Shown: positions 9,141-19,637, numbered from the stretch's first letter. The stretch: DNA of 35,842 bases from Perkinsus olseni (GCA_013115125.1 JABANN010000357.1:1-35842); one strand, 5' to 3'. Program-made: numbers and translations. The notes: a model not told the origin generated them from the sequence alone.

Positions 9141-9420
9141 GGGTAGTGGCATACTACCTTGTGTGACTACGTCCCCTGCCGCGATGGTTTCACCATCAGT
9201 AAAACCTACGGCCTTCCTTACACAGGGCTCATTATCTCGAAAATCCCCGAGCAGGTCGAAGTGGGGCTTCCAAACGTTTCGGTTTTCGCGAACACCGACA
9301 CAAAAAACACGAGGAGTCCGCCGTGTCGTTCCTGTTGTTCTATCATCCGTGTTATGCTAGTTCCTGTCGATTAGAACTGGATTTCTTAGCGAACCACGCG
9401 GAAAAGGTTGGGATAAAAAT
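9141..9420 (+). CDS. Unrecognised exon-like piece
   Basis: After a possible acceptor (GGGTAG) the frame reads CDYVPCRDGFTISKTYGLPY, then TGLIISKIPEQVEVGLPNVS. A second frame towards the end reads AVSFLLFYHPCYASS and LELDFLANHAEKVGIKMG before TGA. The two frames may be joined by an intron I could not place, or one of them may be spurious. I do not recognise the product. Confidence 0.2.
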
Positions 9421-10131
9421 GGGATGAAGACGTCAAGAGAGAAATCCGTTGCAGCGTTTGAAACCAATGGCAGTGAACATGTAGAGATTTCTTGCGCGAT
9501 CTATACTAATCTCATGGTGAAAGTGACAACTCCAGTAAAGAAACAGGAGAGTCTCTCCCCCGAGACGACAGCCGACGTCGGAGACAGCAACAACGGCTGC
9601 ATGGTACGACAACAGCTAGCGACCCTCGGGTTCGGTGCCGAGAAGATGAAGGCGGGCAAGAGGTGAGGAGGTTCATGTCCGGAATACCTTCTGTAAACAT
9701 TTTGATTGAGAATGGCTGATCTGGAACACAAAACCCAAGCTTGCCATCTGGAATTCAATCTTTCATCTGCTGTCTTTCCATCATCCGCCACTTAGCGTAG
9801 CTTCAGCGTAGCTCCTTGTCGAAGCAAGATAAAATCAGTTGAATATACGCCACAACGAGCTCCCTCTAATATGAACATACTCTGAGTTTACTAGTTTCCA
9901 TGCTGATTGTCAATCAGGGATTGATAGGCTTGACGTTGACTCAGCTTTCAGGTTGATGATAGAGCGTAAAAAAGTAGCGAACCCTAATTGAATGGAAGTA
10001 TTGAATCTTTCCATTAAAGCCTGTGAACACTGTAGTAGTGCTCACGCATAGTGCGCAGTGGTATCGCGATTACTGATGACTCATGAATCGTCTACAATTG
10101 AGGGGAATCAGCTCGTCATTTAGTGGCCTGC
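9421..10131. other. No gene seen; possible undetected 5' exons of the TTLL gene
   Basis: No family motifs are visible here. Most TTLL proteins have more residues before the first motif seen at 10.25 kb, so small upstream exons could hide in this stretch. Confidence 0.3.
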
Positions 10132-12400
10132 ATGTTGACATATAGTCCTGGTAGGTTTGCAAAGCGCACAGTGTGGGTGTGGAGAGAACTACGGCAAGAC
10201 GCCCTCGCAGCAGCTCTGCGTCATCTCACCAGAAGTGAGATCCCGAGCATAGTACTGGTCAACAAGCTACAGAAGATGCCAGAGTTTGGGAGCAAATGTG
10301 GACTGGTCACGGCGGTGCGGAGGAGCCTTGAATCGCGATCAGCAGGGAAAGAATGCAGCTGGTTGCCGGAAACATACATCTTGCCTGAAGTGAGGACCCA
10401 CAGTCACCACGATACCACGGAACGTTCTTTTCAGGAAAACAAATCGGCTTCAGGGGCGGTGATGAGGTCGACAGAAGAGACCTGCTGGATCGTGAAACCC
10501 GCTTCGTTGAACAGGGGCATGGGCATAAAAGTAAGAAGTTGATGCTTCGCGGAGGGACAAATTCTTGGCAGAAATCAGCATGATCCTTTTCTTGATGGGG
10601 TGACTGAGGCCTCAGCGTTAAACGTACAGCTAGGGTAATTGGTCTTGTGAGCATCTTATAGTGAAGTTATATAGAAGCGCCAGACGCACGGTGTGAAAGT
10701 CCCTAGGGAGAGTCCCCAACAACTTCCAATGCGGCACAGGGCAAACGATGAGATCAATACATAGATTTATATAATGTAGAATGTGAATATTATATAGTAT
10801 ACCCTCATAATAGGGTCTCTCCGTAGTTCTCGGGCTTGTGATACGACTTGCGACCTGGCCATGATAGAGAACGGTGATTATCACCGGGTGATACCATCAG
10901 ATACTCGATCGGAAGAGTTCACTGGAGTATTTGAGAAGACCTCCACAGGGCCGATCCCCCAAGGGAGTCATTCAACGATATTTGAGCGAACCACTTCTCC
11001 TGGATGGCCGTAAATGTGATCTTCGAATGTATCTGCTGATAACGAGGACAGAGCCCTTGAAGGTGGGGCAGCACGATGGCTTCTGAACTACCGCGCTAGA
11101 TTGTCACGCAGGCCTACTTTGCCCGAGGGTATGTACGGCGTACCTTGGCCAAGTACTCTGAAAACATCTCTGATCGGCCAGCGCATCTGACGAATCAAGC
11201 GGTGCAGAAAAAGCTCGGAGGTGACTACGAAACTCGCAAACAGGAATCAACGTGGTAATCACGGCTGCTTGAGGAGCTCCCGCCTGATTTTTTGCAGGAG
11301 TATCCTTCAACTCTGCGAATACCTAGCATCAACCTCGCCGGGTGAGGGGGGCGACGCTGACTGGTGGTTCAATTCCTGGTACTGTTCTGAGTTTGAACCC
11401 ATCGTGATGGAGATGGCCACGGTCACATTAGATGGAGCTCGCAGTTCCTTAGTCAGGCAAGGCTACTCCTCACTCTTGTCATTCGCTCGAGTGACATTAG
11501 CAGGTCGGTAGTGCAGCGAAAAGCTGGTACCGTTCTCGGAGGAGAATTCTTCGGGTACGACGTTCTCCCTGGAGCTGATCTGAGGCCGTACCTCCTCGAG
11601 TTCAACTCCAATCCAGCGATCTTCACCAATACTGATATCCTTCAAGAAGTGGGTGCCTCTTCTAAGCCCGCGATTTTTACATTTTTTTCTTTCGCTTTTG
11701 GATAATGCCACATTAATTTGAGTGTTTCCAAATTTCTCGAATCGTGCCAAGTAGATCTTCGTGGAGCCCAATTTGAAAGGACTTTTCTGAAATCGAGCAC
11801 AAGTCGACTCAACAACTAGAGTAGAGAGGGCCGAATACTTCCACACACATCGTGTTCGCGGTGAGCAGTCTAATTCGTGGTAGAAATAATACCGCCTCTG
11901 TCCAAAGTTTACTTCAAGATGTTATAAGTCAAGGTCTCAGGTGCAATGTGCCATCACATAATTCCTCGGGGTAGGTATAAGTTATTTTGCCGTAGCCATT
12001 GTAGTACGATGGCACAAGAACGAGCCCGAACTGCTCATCGTTATATTTTTATTACGCACTGTTCCGGCAAGACTGCAAGTCGATGTTCGAGCGGCGATCT
12101 GGAGTAGCTGCAAAATCCCATGAAATTTCGATCGCTAGAACGCTGGAGCAACCTGGATACAACGAAAGGGAAAGTGATTTGTCCAGCAGGTCGCTGTGCA
12201 ATCCTTTAGTCGCAGCGGTTCGTTATTCGTATCTTGTGGTACTCACCAGCGAGTTCACTCAGGTGATCCCTCCCCTTATCAAGGAAGGTGTCCAGCTAAT
12301 CGAGAGTGATAATCATGTTGGACCAACTCAGTTGTCTCCCAATCTTTGGCATCTTATAGTTGATGACCAAACAGGATACGTTTTCAAGCGGCGTGGCTGA
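10132..12400 (+). CDS. Tubulin-tyrosine-ligase-like (TTLL) enzyme, six exons
   Basis: Exons about 10132-10530, 10901-11062, 11112-11254, 11298-11456, 11504-11648 and 12263-12400 join in phase. Introns are 370, 49, 43, 47 and 614 nt; the 47-nt one has a GC-AG boundary. TTLL landmarks in order: VNKLQKMPEFGSKCGL, WIVKPASLNRGMGIK (ATP-grasp lysine), GVIQRYLSEPLLLDGRKCDL, RMYLLITRTEPLK, YVRRTLAKYSEN, HLTNQAVQKK, EFFGYDVLPGADLRPYLLEF with NSNPAIFTNTDILQE, then VIPPLIKEGVQLIE and a TGA stop. The family uses ATP to ligate tyrosine, glutamate or glycine to tubulin, with effects on microtubules and flagella. Nucleotide- and metal-binding residues look intact (PYLLEF for the usual PWLLEV). The 5' end is uncertain, as earlier exons may exist. 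Substrate type cannot be told from this. Confidence 0.85.
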
Positions 12401-12858
12401 AGCTCTGTTTGACTTGTTGTGTTGTGTGAGATGCGAAACTCATCTTCCACGGAGGAAACTGGACATCGATACATAAAAAGGATACATGTCTCACAGGCAA
12501 AGACCTCTAGTCCGTAGCATGTTCATTTCATGCACTGCATGACAGACCCGCAGCTTGGTAGCACGCCTGCCGTGTAACGTGCGCGGATAGACGCCTATGG
12601 AATTGCGGACACATATAGTGTCGCTCGTTCTACTACCACAGATGACGGATGCAGTCAGAATTCGTTTGCGGTGCGTGTTCTTTTTCGGGAGGGTTTTTAT
12701 CGTGGAATTGGTGAGGTCTGGAGGTCGATTCCTCGCTCGGTTCTCGAACTTCAGGCCCGCAGTCAACTGGATCTCGCCTTATGATGGGAGTCTTATCTTG
12801 CCGCTTCTTAGAAGCGGTTTCACGGCTCCACAGGGAATTTAGAGGAATCATATAATAT
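12401..12858. other. Intergenic between TTLL and tRNA-Phe
   Basis: No supported gene. It includes a palindrome at 12801-12817 (CCGCTTCT-T-AGAAGCGG, 8-bp arms). An 81-codon + ORF over 12597-12842 has no features I recognise. Confidence 0.4.
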
Positions 12859-12930
12859 GCCCAGACCCAGGATCGAACTGAGGACCTCCTGACCTTCAGT
12901 CTGGCGCTCTCCCAACTGAGCTATCTGGGC
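12859..12930 (-). tRNA. tRNA-Phe (GAA)
   Basis: The reverse strand folds as a 72-nt cloverleaf: acceptor GCCCAGA/TCTGGGC (7 bp), D-arm GCTC-GAGC, anticodon loop CTGAAGG with anticodon GAA, and T-arm CTCAG-TTCGATC-CTGGG. The A and B boxes are canonical. The anticodon stem has one A-A mismatch in its middle pair, which is unusual, and no clear T-run follows the 3' end. CCA is not encoded, as is normal in eukaryotes. The mismatch leaves open a pseudo-tRNA or a tolerated variant. Confidence 0.88.
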
Positions 12931-12936
12931 TGAATC

Positions 12937-13323
12937 TGCTGGTGTGCAAGCTGCTTCCATCCGACGTGATTCTGAATGTCTAATCCGGCACTACGAGCCG
13001 TCATCGACGATAGTCAAGCGTGCGGGTATCACCAATTGCGCTAAGGAACATTGAGATGCTTCTATTATAGGAGTCGATCGATTGATCAGCTCATTCGACT
13101 ATGAGACAGTCTAATCGAGGCCTACGTGCTATATACTACGCCGAAGCGCACATGTAAGTGATCAGGACTTACTGCCGCTTGCCCTATCGATTCGAGAGCC
13201 CGGTGGTGACGGGAGAGCCGCTAGCCGGTGAACGTTATATCGGCAGCACAACGTCATCAAGCGCAGCGCTCATTCGACGAGAAAACTCAACGTTAGAACA
13301 GGAGGCATGAGAGCCTGCTGGCG
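12937..13323 (+). repeat. Dispersed repeat, copy B, abutting tRNA-Phe
   Basis: This is the diverged partner of 6051-6450. Its first matching base lies seven bases from the 5' end of the tRNA-Phe gene, so the repeat begins in the tRNA's upstream flank. No retroelement coding accompanies it. That fits a solo or truncated LTR-type remnant placed beside a Pol III gene, as many retroelements do. It is the more decayed of the two copies. Confidence 0.8.
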
Positions 13324-14188
13324 CGCAACTCATACGACCGGCTGAAGGTTCGAAGAACACCGACTGAATGTAGCTCCATGCGATAACTCGCGTCAAAGTC
13401 ACTGGTAAATTGATGGTCGGATCGCTCTCTCCTTGCGCACCCGCTGCCTCCGTATAGCTTGAGAAGATTCGATGCGGGGCTCAGGAAGTCGGCTCGTAGG
13501 ACTCGCGATGAGAAGACAGTAGTTGAAGTCATTACAAAGCCGGCATGAAAGCGTGGGACTGAAGCTCTTCTGTTGCAGCTGGGACTGTTCAGAGACCGCA
13601 ACTACTACCAGCTGACAAACCTAACGCGGGGTGACATACGTGCACACAGCACGCTTAACGTCAAGCCGCTTCTCTCTGGGAGAAGTTCGTCTCATTGGGA
13701 GTTGTATCTTGTGAGAAGAGAAAGCGCTTCAGTGAGAAGAGTCTTCTCACTGAAGCACTTTCAGCGATGTTTGAGATGATCTCAGGCGCCGCGGGTCGGT
13801 TTGCCCATGCATCGTGGGAAACATCGACCGCATCAGCGCTCGAACAAGCACAACAGCACAGCAGAACAGCAGATCGCTGCGCTACGAACGCAGGTTATGC
13901 GTAGCAATCCGTCCGCACAATCCTCGCTCCTGTGAATGACTAATGATGTCCTTTGTCGACGCGCAAGCACAGTGGGGCAGCGCCATGTCGGAAAGGCGTA
14001 ACGAAGAGATTATCCAAGTAAGAGAGTCTCGATTTGGGACGGGCATGGGTTCCAGTGAATCTTGGGGTTGAAGAATGCCTTGTGTGCCACAGGCCTACGC
14101 CTACGTGAGCTCGGCTACGCCCGCACAAATTTGATTCGGATGTGGTGTGGTGTGCGGCACATCGGACGGAGTAGCTCTCGGTCCATCC
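13324..14188 (+). other. Coding-like remnants, unrecognised
   Basis: Several + strand fragments read like protein: LPPYSLRRFDAGLRKSARRT with DEKTVVEVITKPA (about 13440-13545), then after a TTGCAG acceptor-like site LGLFRDRNYYQLTNLTRGDI (13579 onward), and MFEMISGAAGRFAHASWE (about 13768). Stops interrupt them, and I cannot name a family or decide between an eroded gene and unplaced introns. The strong palindrome at 13721-13761 falls in the middle. From 13905 to 14188 nothing is supported except the 5' flank of the protease gene. Confidence 0.25.
13721..13761. other. Palindrome, 14-bp perfect core, about 20-bp arms
   Basis: CTTCAGTGAGAAGA and TCTTCTCACTGAAG flank a single G (13741). Outside the core, AAAGCG and CACTTT extend the pairing with one mismatch. 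It is one of the strongest inverted repeats in the window. Confidence 0.85.
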
Positions 14189-15363
14189 ATGATCATGAGC
14201 GTCCTCGTTTTCTTCACTTTCATCGCTCTGTTCGGCGAGTCCTGCGGTGAGAAGCTAATCAGAGTTGAAACCATCTACTCTAAGCCCGCAGCCGATGCGA
14301 CATGGGCCGAACTCCTTGGTATCGTTTGGGTTGACTTCCAACCTGTTAAAGCCGTTGTCGACACTGGGGCCTGAGCTCAAGGCCCAGTGTCACTGTGGCA
14401 CACTTACTCCTTCTTTCTGTGGAAGGAGTGGTATGATAGAGTTGCTCCAGGAGGCTGCGATGGAGTCATCTATGGCTGCTACGGTTGCTCCTCAGCCGAG
14501 TGTCAGCAAGCACCTCGCAAGACTTTCAGGTATCACAATGGCAAGGAAGTGACCTTGTTCCCCCACGTCGGGGTGGTGTTGTTCGACGTCAACTGTGAAC
14601 GCTTCGTAACCCCTCATGTGACTTTCGGATTAGTCGTTGGACCGAAGAACAGACCCTGGGTTTCGCTTGGGCTCTCGCTCAAGAAAGTCGCCAGTGAACG
14701 GTATGTACCTCTGATGGACCAGCTTCTACCACGTAAGGGTTTCGAGGGTCTCATCGATAAGAAGGCATTCTCGTTCTATCTGGACGAGGGAAGCCTCCGC
14801 GGCGAGCTCATACTCGGTGTTGATGATGAGAGGAAGCACGATGGTGCTCTTGAATACGTCGAGGCTATCCACCTTGACTTTGCCCCGCCGGGCATTAGTA
14901 TAGCCGGCTTGGGCATCGGGAATGATTCGAAGAACCGAATCGAAGTCACGTCGACGTGGCACGTCGAGGACGATGGGGAATGACACGTCGACGACGTGTC
15001 GAGTGTGGCGTTCCTGGACACGGGCTCGAGCAAGATGCACGTACATGAGTCCCTCAAGCCGCGAGTACTCGCCCTCCTTCAGAGCGCTGGCACCAAGGCC
15101 GTGGTTATCAAGGAGTCTGGGTCCTTCATCGTCGCCTGTGAAGACGTGAAATACCTGCTCTCAATCACTTTTTTCATGAAGGGTTTGCAAGCCGATGAGT
15201 CTCTGTCCATGTGTTTCCCGATGCCCTGAAAGGGGAGCGACCAGATGGCAGCTGTGTGTTGGCGCTGGCCTTCGGTAAAGTGTGGTATCTTGGGTTGCCC
15301 ACGGTCGTCGGGAAATACGTCTCGGTGAACGAAACTCGCATCGGTTTGGGCAAGGCGAAATGA
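14189..15363 (+). pseudogene. Pepsin-like aspartic protease (A1), decayed
   Basis: The ATG at 14189 opens a signal peptide (MSVLVFFTFIALFGESCG). The frame then gives AVVDTGA, the first catalytic Asp motif, KEWYDRVAPGGCDGVIYGCY, then VGVVLFDVNCERFVTPHVTF, ELILGVDDERKH and AFLDTGSS, the second catalytic Asp. The end, CVLALAFGKVWYLGLPTVVG with NETRIGLGKAK and TGA at 15361, is a typical A1 C-terminus. The frame is broken by two in-frame TGA codons (14372-14374 and 14981-14983) and a one-base shift near 15220. No short intron explains them, since both TGAs lie within conserved, unspliced-looking sequence. The family hydrolyses proteins in acidic or secretory compartments. Most likely a recently inactivated gene copy; sequencing error is possible. 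Confidence 0.75.
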
Positions 15364-15619
15364 TGGAGCGTCTCCAAGGCTGCATCCAGCCATTTTTCAT
15401 ATTTCTCACATCAGTTCGCTACGTCATTACTACATAACACGTCATAAGTCGCCCTGAATGGCTATAACAATAAAATCACGAGAGGTCCGGGAACGTGGTC
15501 CTCAGAGCCGTCTAAAAAATCTGTTCTGAGCGCCTATGATAATGAAATCATCGAGGTCGCAAAATGCTGCCTCTAAAAATAGCAGGAATATATCTTGCTG
15601 GTATAAGCCTGCTCATCCG

Positions 15620-17426
15620 TCAATCATCTTCATCCTCCCTGCAAAGGAACGGGAAGATTCTGCACCACCAATCACGACGCTTGGGCTTCCACTCGAATGT
15701 GGTGAGCTGGGTTCGCTTAACGACCTGAGAAGCACGATCGCGATCAATATAGAAATAGTATACAACGATGATAAATAAATCTATGGAGATGAAAATAATA
15801 TTGGTAACAGCGGCAATCTAGACACTCCCTACACTGGATATAGTGTCCTTATTCACGACGTTGACGAAGATCCTGCCACTTGTACGGTCCTCGCGGACTG
15901 CCAAACCGGCTTCTCTGGCAACATTGTACCTGACAAAAGTGCGCTTTACCTGTACGCCCAGAGCGGAGCCCATTGTGGAAAAATTGCTAGCTCCGTCTTT
16001 GAGGCGCTTTCTTGCCACACATCAACGACACGAGGTCAGTGGGTCGATTCTTGACTTACCCATCACGTCGCTGGACATTGAGTATGATGTCGGGGGTGAG
16101 TGCGCCACCAGAAGCCAGGGCCTCCTGGAGCTCCTCCTGGGTGATGTAGGCGATGATCATAGCGTCGACACCGGGCCTAGACAGACCATAGGTGAACTCT
16201 GTGGTGCTACTTACCGTCTGAAGAGAATCATAGTATCACCATCACTGAGCTGGGCCACGTCGGTGAGTTCATGTTGTCCAGGAAGCTGAGGAAGGGGCAA
16301 AAGTACGACAATCGAGGGGCGGGCTGCTGTCCGAGGGACCAGCCAGTCCGGCAGGACATCTGTAACAACCCAAGAGGGATAGAATAATGGCGAAGGTAAG
16401 AGAGAACGACAGCGCGAGCTTTCTAGAGTGAGTGGGGGTTACCTCCACATAAAAGCGTTTCACGGTTCTTCCATCGTATGCGAAACCGAGGAATACCACA
16501 GTTACCGAACTTCGTGGTGGCACCACGCCGCGACCACGAGGACAAAACATGAGTAGAGAACCACGAGGGAGAACATCCGAATCTGAGCACAACGCTGGTG
16601 GCGAGCGCAGCTGCCAGGACCCACGTTCACACTGGACGCTGAGAATCGCCTCTGGGGCCCTGTCTGAGGGACATTCATGGAAGATCTCGGAAATCTCCAT
16701 GTCTTGGCTCCGTCTTGACTCGACTCCGTCGGGGAATCTGAAAGTAATGAGCCCAGGGAGTCAGTGGAGGATCGCCTTACTTCAACACAGTCCGAGGCTT
16801 CTCATAGCTAACGATCAAATCACCTGCGCCACCACCTTCATAAGTGCCTTCGACAGCCAAGCCTTCAGCATCGCCTAAAGAGAACAGTAGGACCAGAAGG
16901 CCACTTAACACGGCCTGAAGTCGCTGCATGATGACTCACCTTCGCTGGATCTATACCGTATAATTTTGCCGTTGGTGTCATACATAGGGTCTATGGTGGC
17001 TTCACGGATAACAAAGCGGTCACCGACGGTCGGCGAGGCCGTCATTCGTATGAATACTCTGAATAACGACTACAAAGTTGCTGGTAGCCAGGGCTTATCT
17101 TAACGATACTCACCCTCTGTCGCTGATGGCGAGGAGTTGAAGGCCATCAGGTGAAGCGAGGAGCGAGGAAAGGCCGCGGAATCGCGTTCCACTAGGATCG
17201 TCCGCGTCCCTGAGCTCTAGGGTCTGCACATGCTCCAGCGTGCCTGAGGTTGAAATGCTTGCAGAACACTAAGCCGGTGAATTTGCTCACCATGAGGGGT
17301 ATCGAAGGAGACCTCTGTGTCTTCTCTCCAGAAGGGGACGCTCCTCTGATCAAGATTCACAACGTCACCCTGGCCGGCCACTAAGCCGAAGAGAGCAGCC
17401 AACGAGAAGACAGAGGCAATGAGCAT
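15620..17426 (-). CDS. Secreted phytase-like esterase domain protein, 8-9 exons
   Basis: The ATG at 17426 starts a signal peptide (MLIASVFSLAALFGLVAG). Exons 17291-17426, 17114-17243, 16940-17058 and 16781-16874 join in phase, followed by one from 16737, then 16215-16359, 16060-16176, one from 15929, and 15620-15724. Introns with both ends placed are 38-65 nt (47, 55, 65, 43, 38), plus one of about 130. The motifs SSLLASPDGLQLLAISDRG, then GDAEGLAVEGTYEGGG, LIVSYEKPRTVLK, FAYDGRTVKRFYVE, DVAQLSDGDTMILFRR, EAGLAVREDRTSGRIFVNV and VVKRTQLTTFEW fit the 'esterase-like activity of phytase' beta-propeller family (PF13449), best known in bacteria. Junctions between 16700 and 16360, and around 15850-15725, are unresolved. 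The true substrate is unknown. The gene is convergent with the protease. A likely trans-splice acceptor (TCTTCCACGTTCAG) ends at 17441, before the ATG. Confidence 0.72.
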
Positions 17427-17794
17427 GGATGTACTGTCAGCTGAACGTGGAAGAGAATCGGACAGGACGTCGCAACTTCATGGAGCTTATGGAATCATCG
17501 TGTAACACCGTATGGATCAAGCTCATGGAAGCGGTAGTAGTATCAGCGACACAGCCCGTGTCACCACTAGATCGTACTGGCTGATAACCAGTACAGCCAG
17601 TGGCTGTAGGGCAGAGCCTGTAGCCCTGTTCCGGGGTGTCGTTCAGATTGATAATCACGGCGAAGTCAACATCCTTCGAGCGGCTACGCATGCATCACAT
17701 TGTGGCTGTTCGGGGAAGCCGGAGCGCCGAGAGACCCGGGCAGAACGCGAGTTGTGGTTGTAGCCCGTTATGAATGGCCATGTTGTCTGGGATG
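17427..17794. other. No supported gene
   Basis: This is the 5' flank of the esterase gene. Overlapping ORFs on both strands show no family features. A short inverted repeat, ACTGGCTG ... CAGCCAGT, lies near 17576-17602. Confidence 0.4.
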
Positions 17795-17900
17795 AGCAAT
17801 AGTATACCATTAGGGAGGTGCTGGACAACATAGCAATAGTATACCATTAGGGAGGTGCTGCTGGGCAGCATAACAATAGTATACCACTAGGGAGGCGCTC
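17795..17900 (+). repeat. Tandem repeat, three units of about 37-40 bp
   Basis: The core CAATAGTATACCATTAGGGA with GGTGCTG recurs at 17797, 17834 and 17874 (third unit slightly diverged). Units are 37 and 40 bp, separated by ACAACAT or GGGCAGCAT. No coding meaning is seen. Confidence 0.85.
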
Positions 17901-19637
17901 GTCGGTTCGAGCTTCATTCTTCCTGCGTCTGACTCTAAGAATCTTAGAGGCCTGCTCTTTGAGCCGAGTCCGATCGAAGCCGCAGTTGTGGTACTTCAAG
18001 TAGATGCTGCGCAGAATCCCAACCATCAATGAGCAACTCGCCGGTCGAAGCACGCGTGCGCTAAGCGTTGACCGCTATGCGCACGTGTCAGAATCGACGA
18101 GAGTGTGCGCTCGGGAGACAACATCGGGGCACAGCACGACCAGCAAACCCGTCGCGGAGCGATTCAAGGTCGCTGCCTCGATGCCCCAGGTTGAGCATCG
18201 AATCAGTCCATCGCTATCGTAGATACTGTGTCAAGGACCACGTGTCACCATCAACGACGATTGAAGACACCCTCGACAGGTCACCTGTTACCATTGCCCT
18301 CGAGATGGATGTGCGCGGCTCCGAGCCCTGGCTTCCACTGCCATACGAGCCGACTCCTGCATCTCTCTGCCTGGAAATCAGTTGAAGGAAGCTCAAGACC
18401 CCCGCAGGCTTCTTTCAAGCGATTGTGACGTAGCTACAGAGTGTTGTTCCTCGCCAGGTTATAGATGCCCTCGAGAGATAGATCAAAGCAGGCTGTGTCA
18501 CGAGAGAAGGCCAAAGAAGGGCTTCCCATTCAAAGTCGCTTGTCTTGAAAGGTATCCATCAGGGGCAGGCGCGGGTTGTTGCGAGGCTCTCAACCTGGAA
18601 TCCAGGCCTTTCGAGTAACCAGCTCGATCCAGGTCCTGGATCAAGCTGGTTACTTTCAGGCGGCTCGCTCGCCACCAGGAGGACGCTGGAGTTTTACCCC
18701 GTTGCGTCGAACGCTAGTGTTAACGATAACACAAAGCGATATGCCCTTAAGTACCGCTTTTGCGCGTGGAACGCGAAATGTGTTATACACAATGGGTGTA
18801 AAACGCGTGATGACTTCGCGCTGTTACGTACGAGACTCGCAAACTTTTTTCAGCGGGGTCTCGCGTTGTGAAAGCTGATACTCTCCCGACTACAAATCCA
18901 ACAACAGAGGTCTGCATCTACGTGATAACTATCACAGCCTATACCCGTGTGTTGGTGGCTCCGGGTGGCGTTCTTGAGGGTTTCAACGCGTTATAACACG
19001 TGCTGATGACCTCTTGAAAAAACGCGTCTCTGCGTTTTATACTGGCGCTAGCAGCGCTGCGCTACCACGCAAAGTGGGATGGGTAGGCGACACCACGTCG
19101 CGGTTTTCGCGTCGCGCGTGAAACTGCTTTACATATTTTGTCGCCGAACCTCTGCTGTACCAGAACACCACAGGCAATTTGATAGCGGCAAATCTCAGGG
19201 GAAGGAGATTCTCCTTAGGAGTGCTCATGAATTTCACCTCATACCTCTCACAGCACGAAATATACAAGACGTGAGTTCTTCACGTACATCCGAACTGGAA
19301 CACAACAAACTTGGTTGCATCAAGTACCGAACGGCGGGACATAGGAATGACTGGAGCGTTCGAACCTCGAACCCGGGTAATGGGTGACGTACTGCAAGAT
19401 GCTCCAGAAGCGACATCAATCTCAATCTCGTCGAACTTATTAGACGGCAGAAGTGCTGTTTTTTCGAAAAAAAGTTGATCGAATATGTTCTTCCCCACGG
19501 TGGCATAATGTACAACGACATGCTCTAAGGACACCGGGAGATAGGAAAAACCTGAGGAGGTCTCCCGAGAAGCGACGGTCCTTTTTGCGATCCCAGGTAA
19601 TCAGCCTGCACACCTCAACGAAAGAGCTCGCGAATAA
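17901..19637. other. Gene-poor stretch with an IR and fragmentary coding
   Basis: No gene could be assembled. Fragments such as SIYLKYHNCGFDRTRLKEQA (minus, about 17950-18000) and FKVACLERYPSGAG (plus, about 18530) look weakly coding. From 18700 to 19130 the DNA is unusually rich in CG dinucleotides (CGCG, GCGCGT, TCGCGTCGCGCG). The palindrome at 18614-18654 is the clearest structure. Confidence 0.35.
18614..18654. other. Palindrome with 20-bp arms, one mismatch, one-base centre
   Basis: AGTAACCAGCT-C-GATCCAGG and CCTGGATC-A-AGCTGGTTACT mirror each other around T at 18634. Nineteen of 20 positions pair. Confidence 0.85.

Noticed and set aside
8923-9360. 145-codon plus ORF rich in Arg, Thr and Ser
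   Set aside because: It overlaps better-looking frames, lacks any motif, and its composition is that of an antisense or out-of-frame reading.
11463-11846. 127-codon minus ORF
   Set aside because: It runs opposite TTLL exon 5 and its intron, with no independent support.
11990-12000. Second SL-like start (CCGTAGCCATT) inside the large TTLL intron
   Set aside because: Only the first 11 bases match; the rest of the SL (GGCTCAAG) is missing, so it is too short to call a relict.
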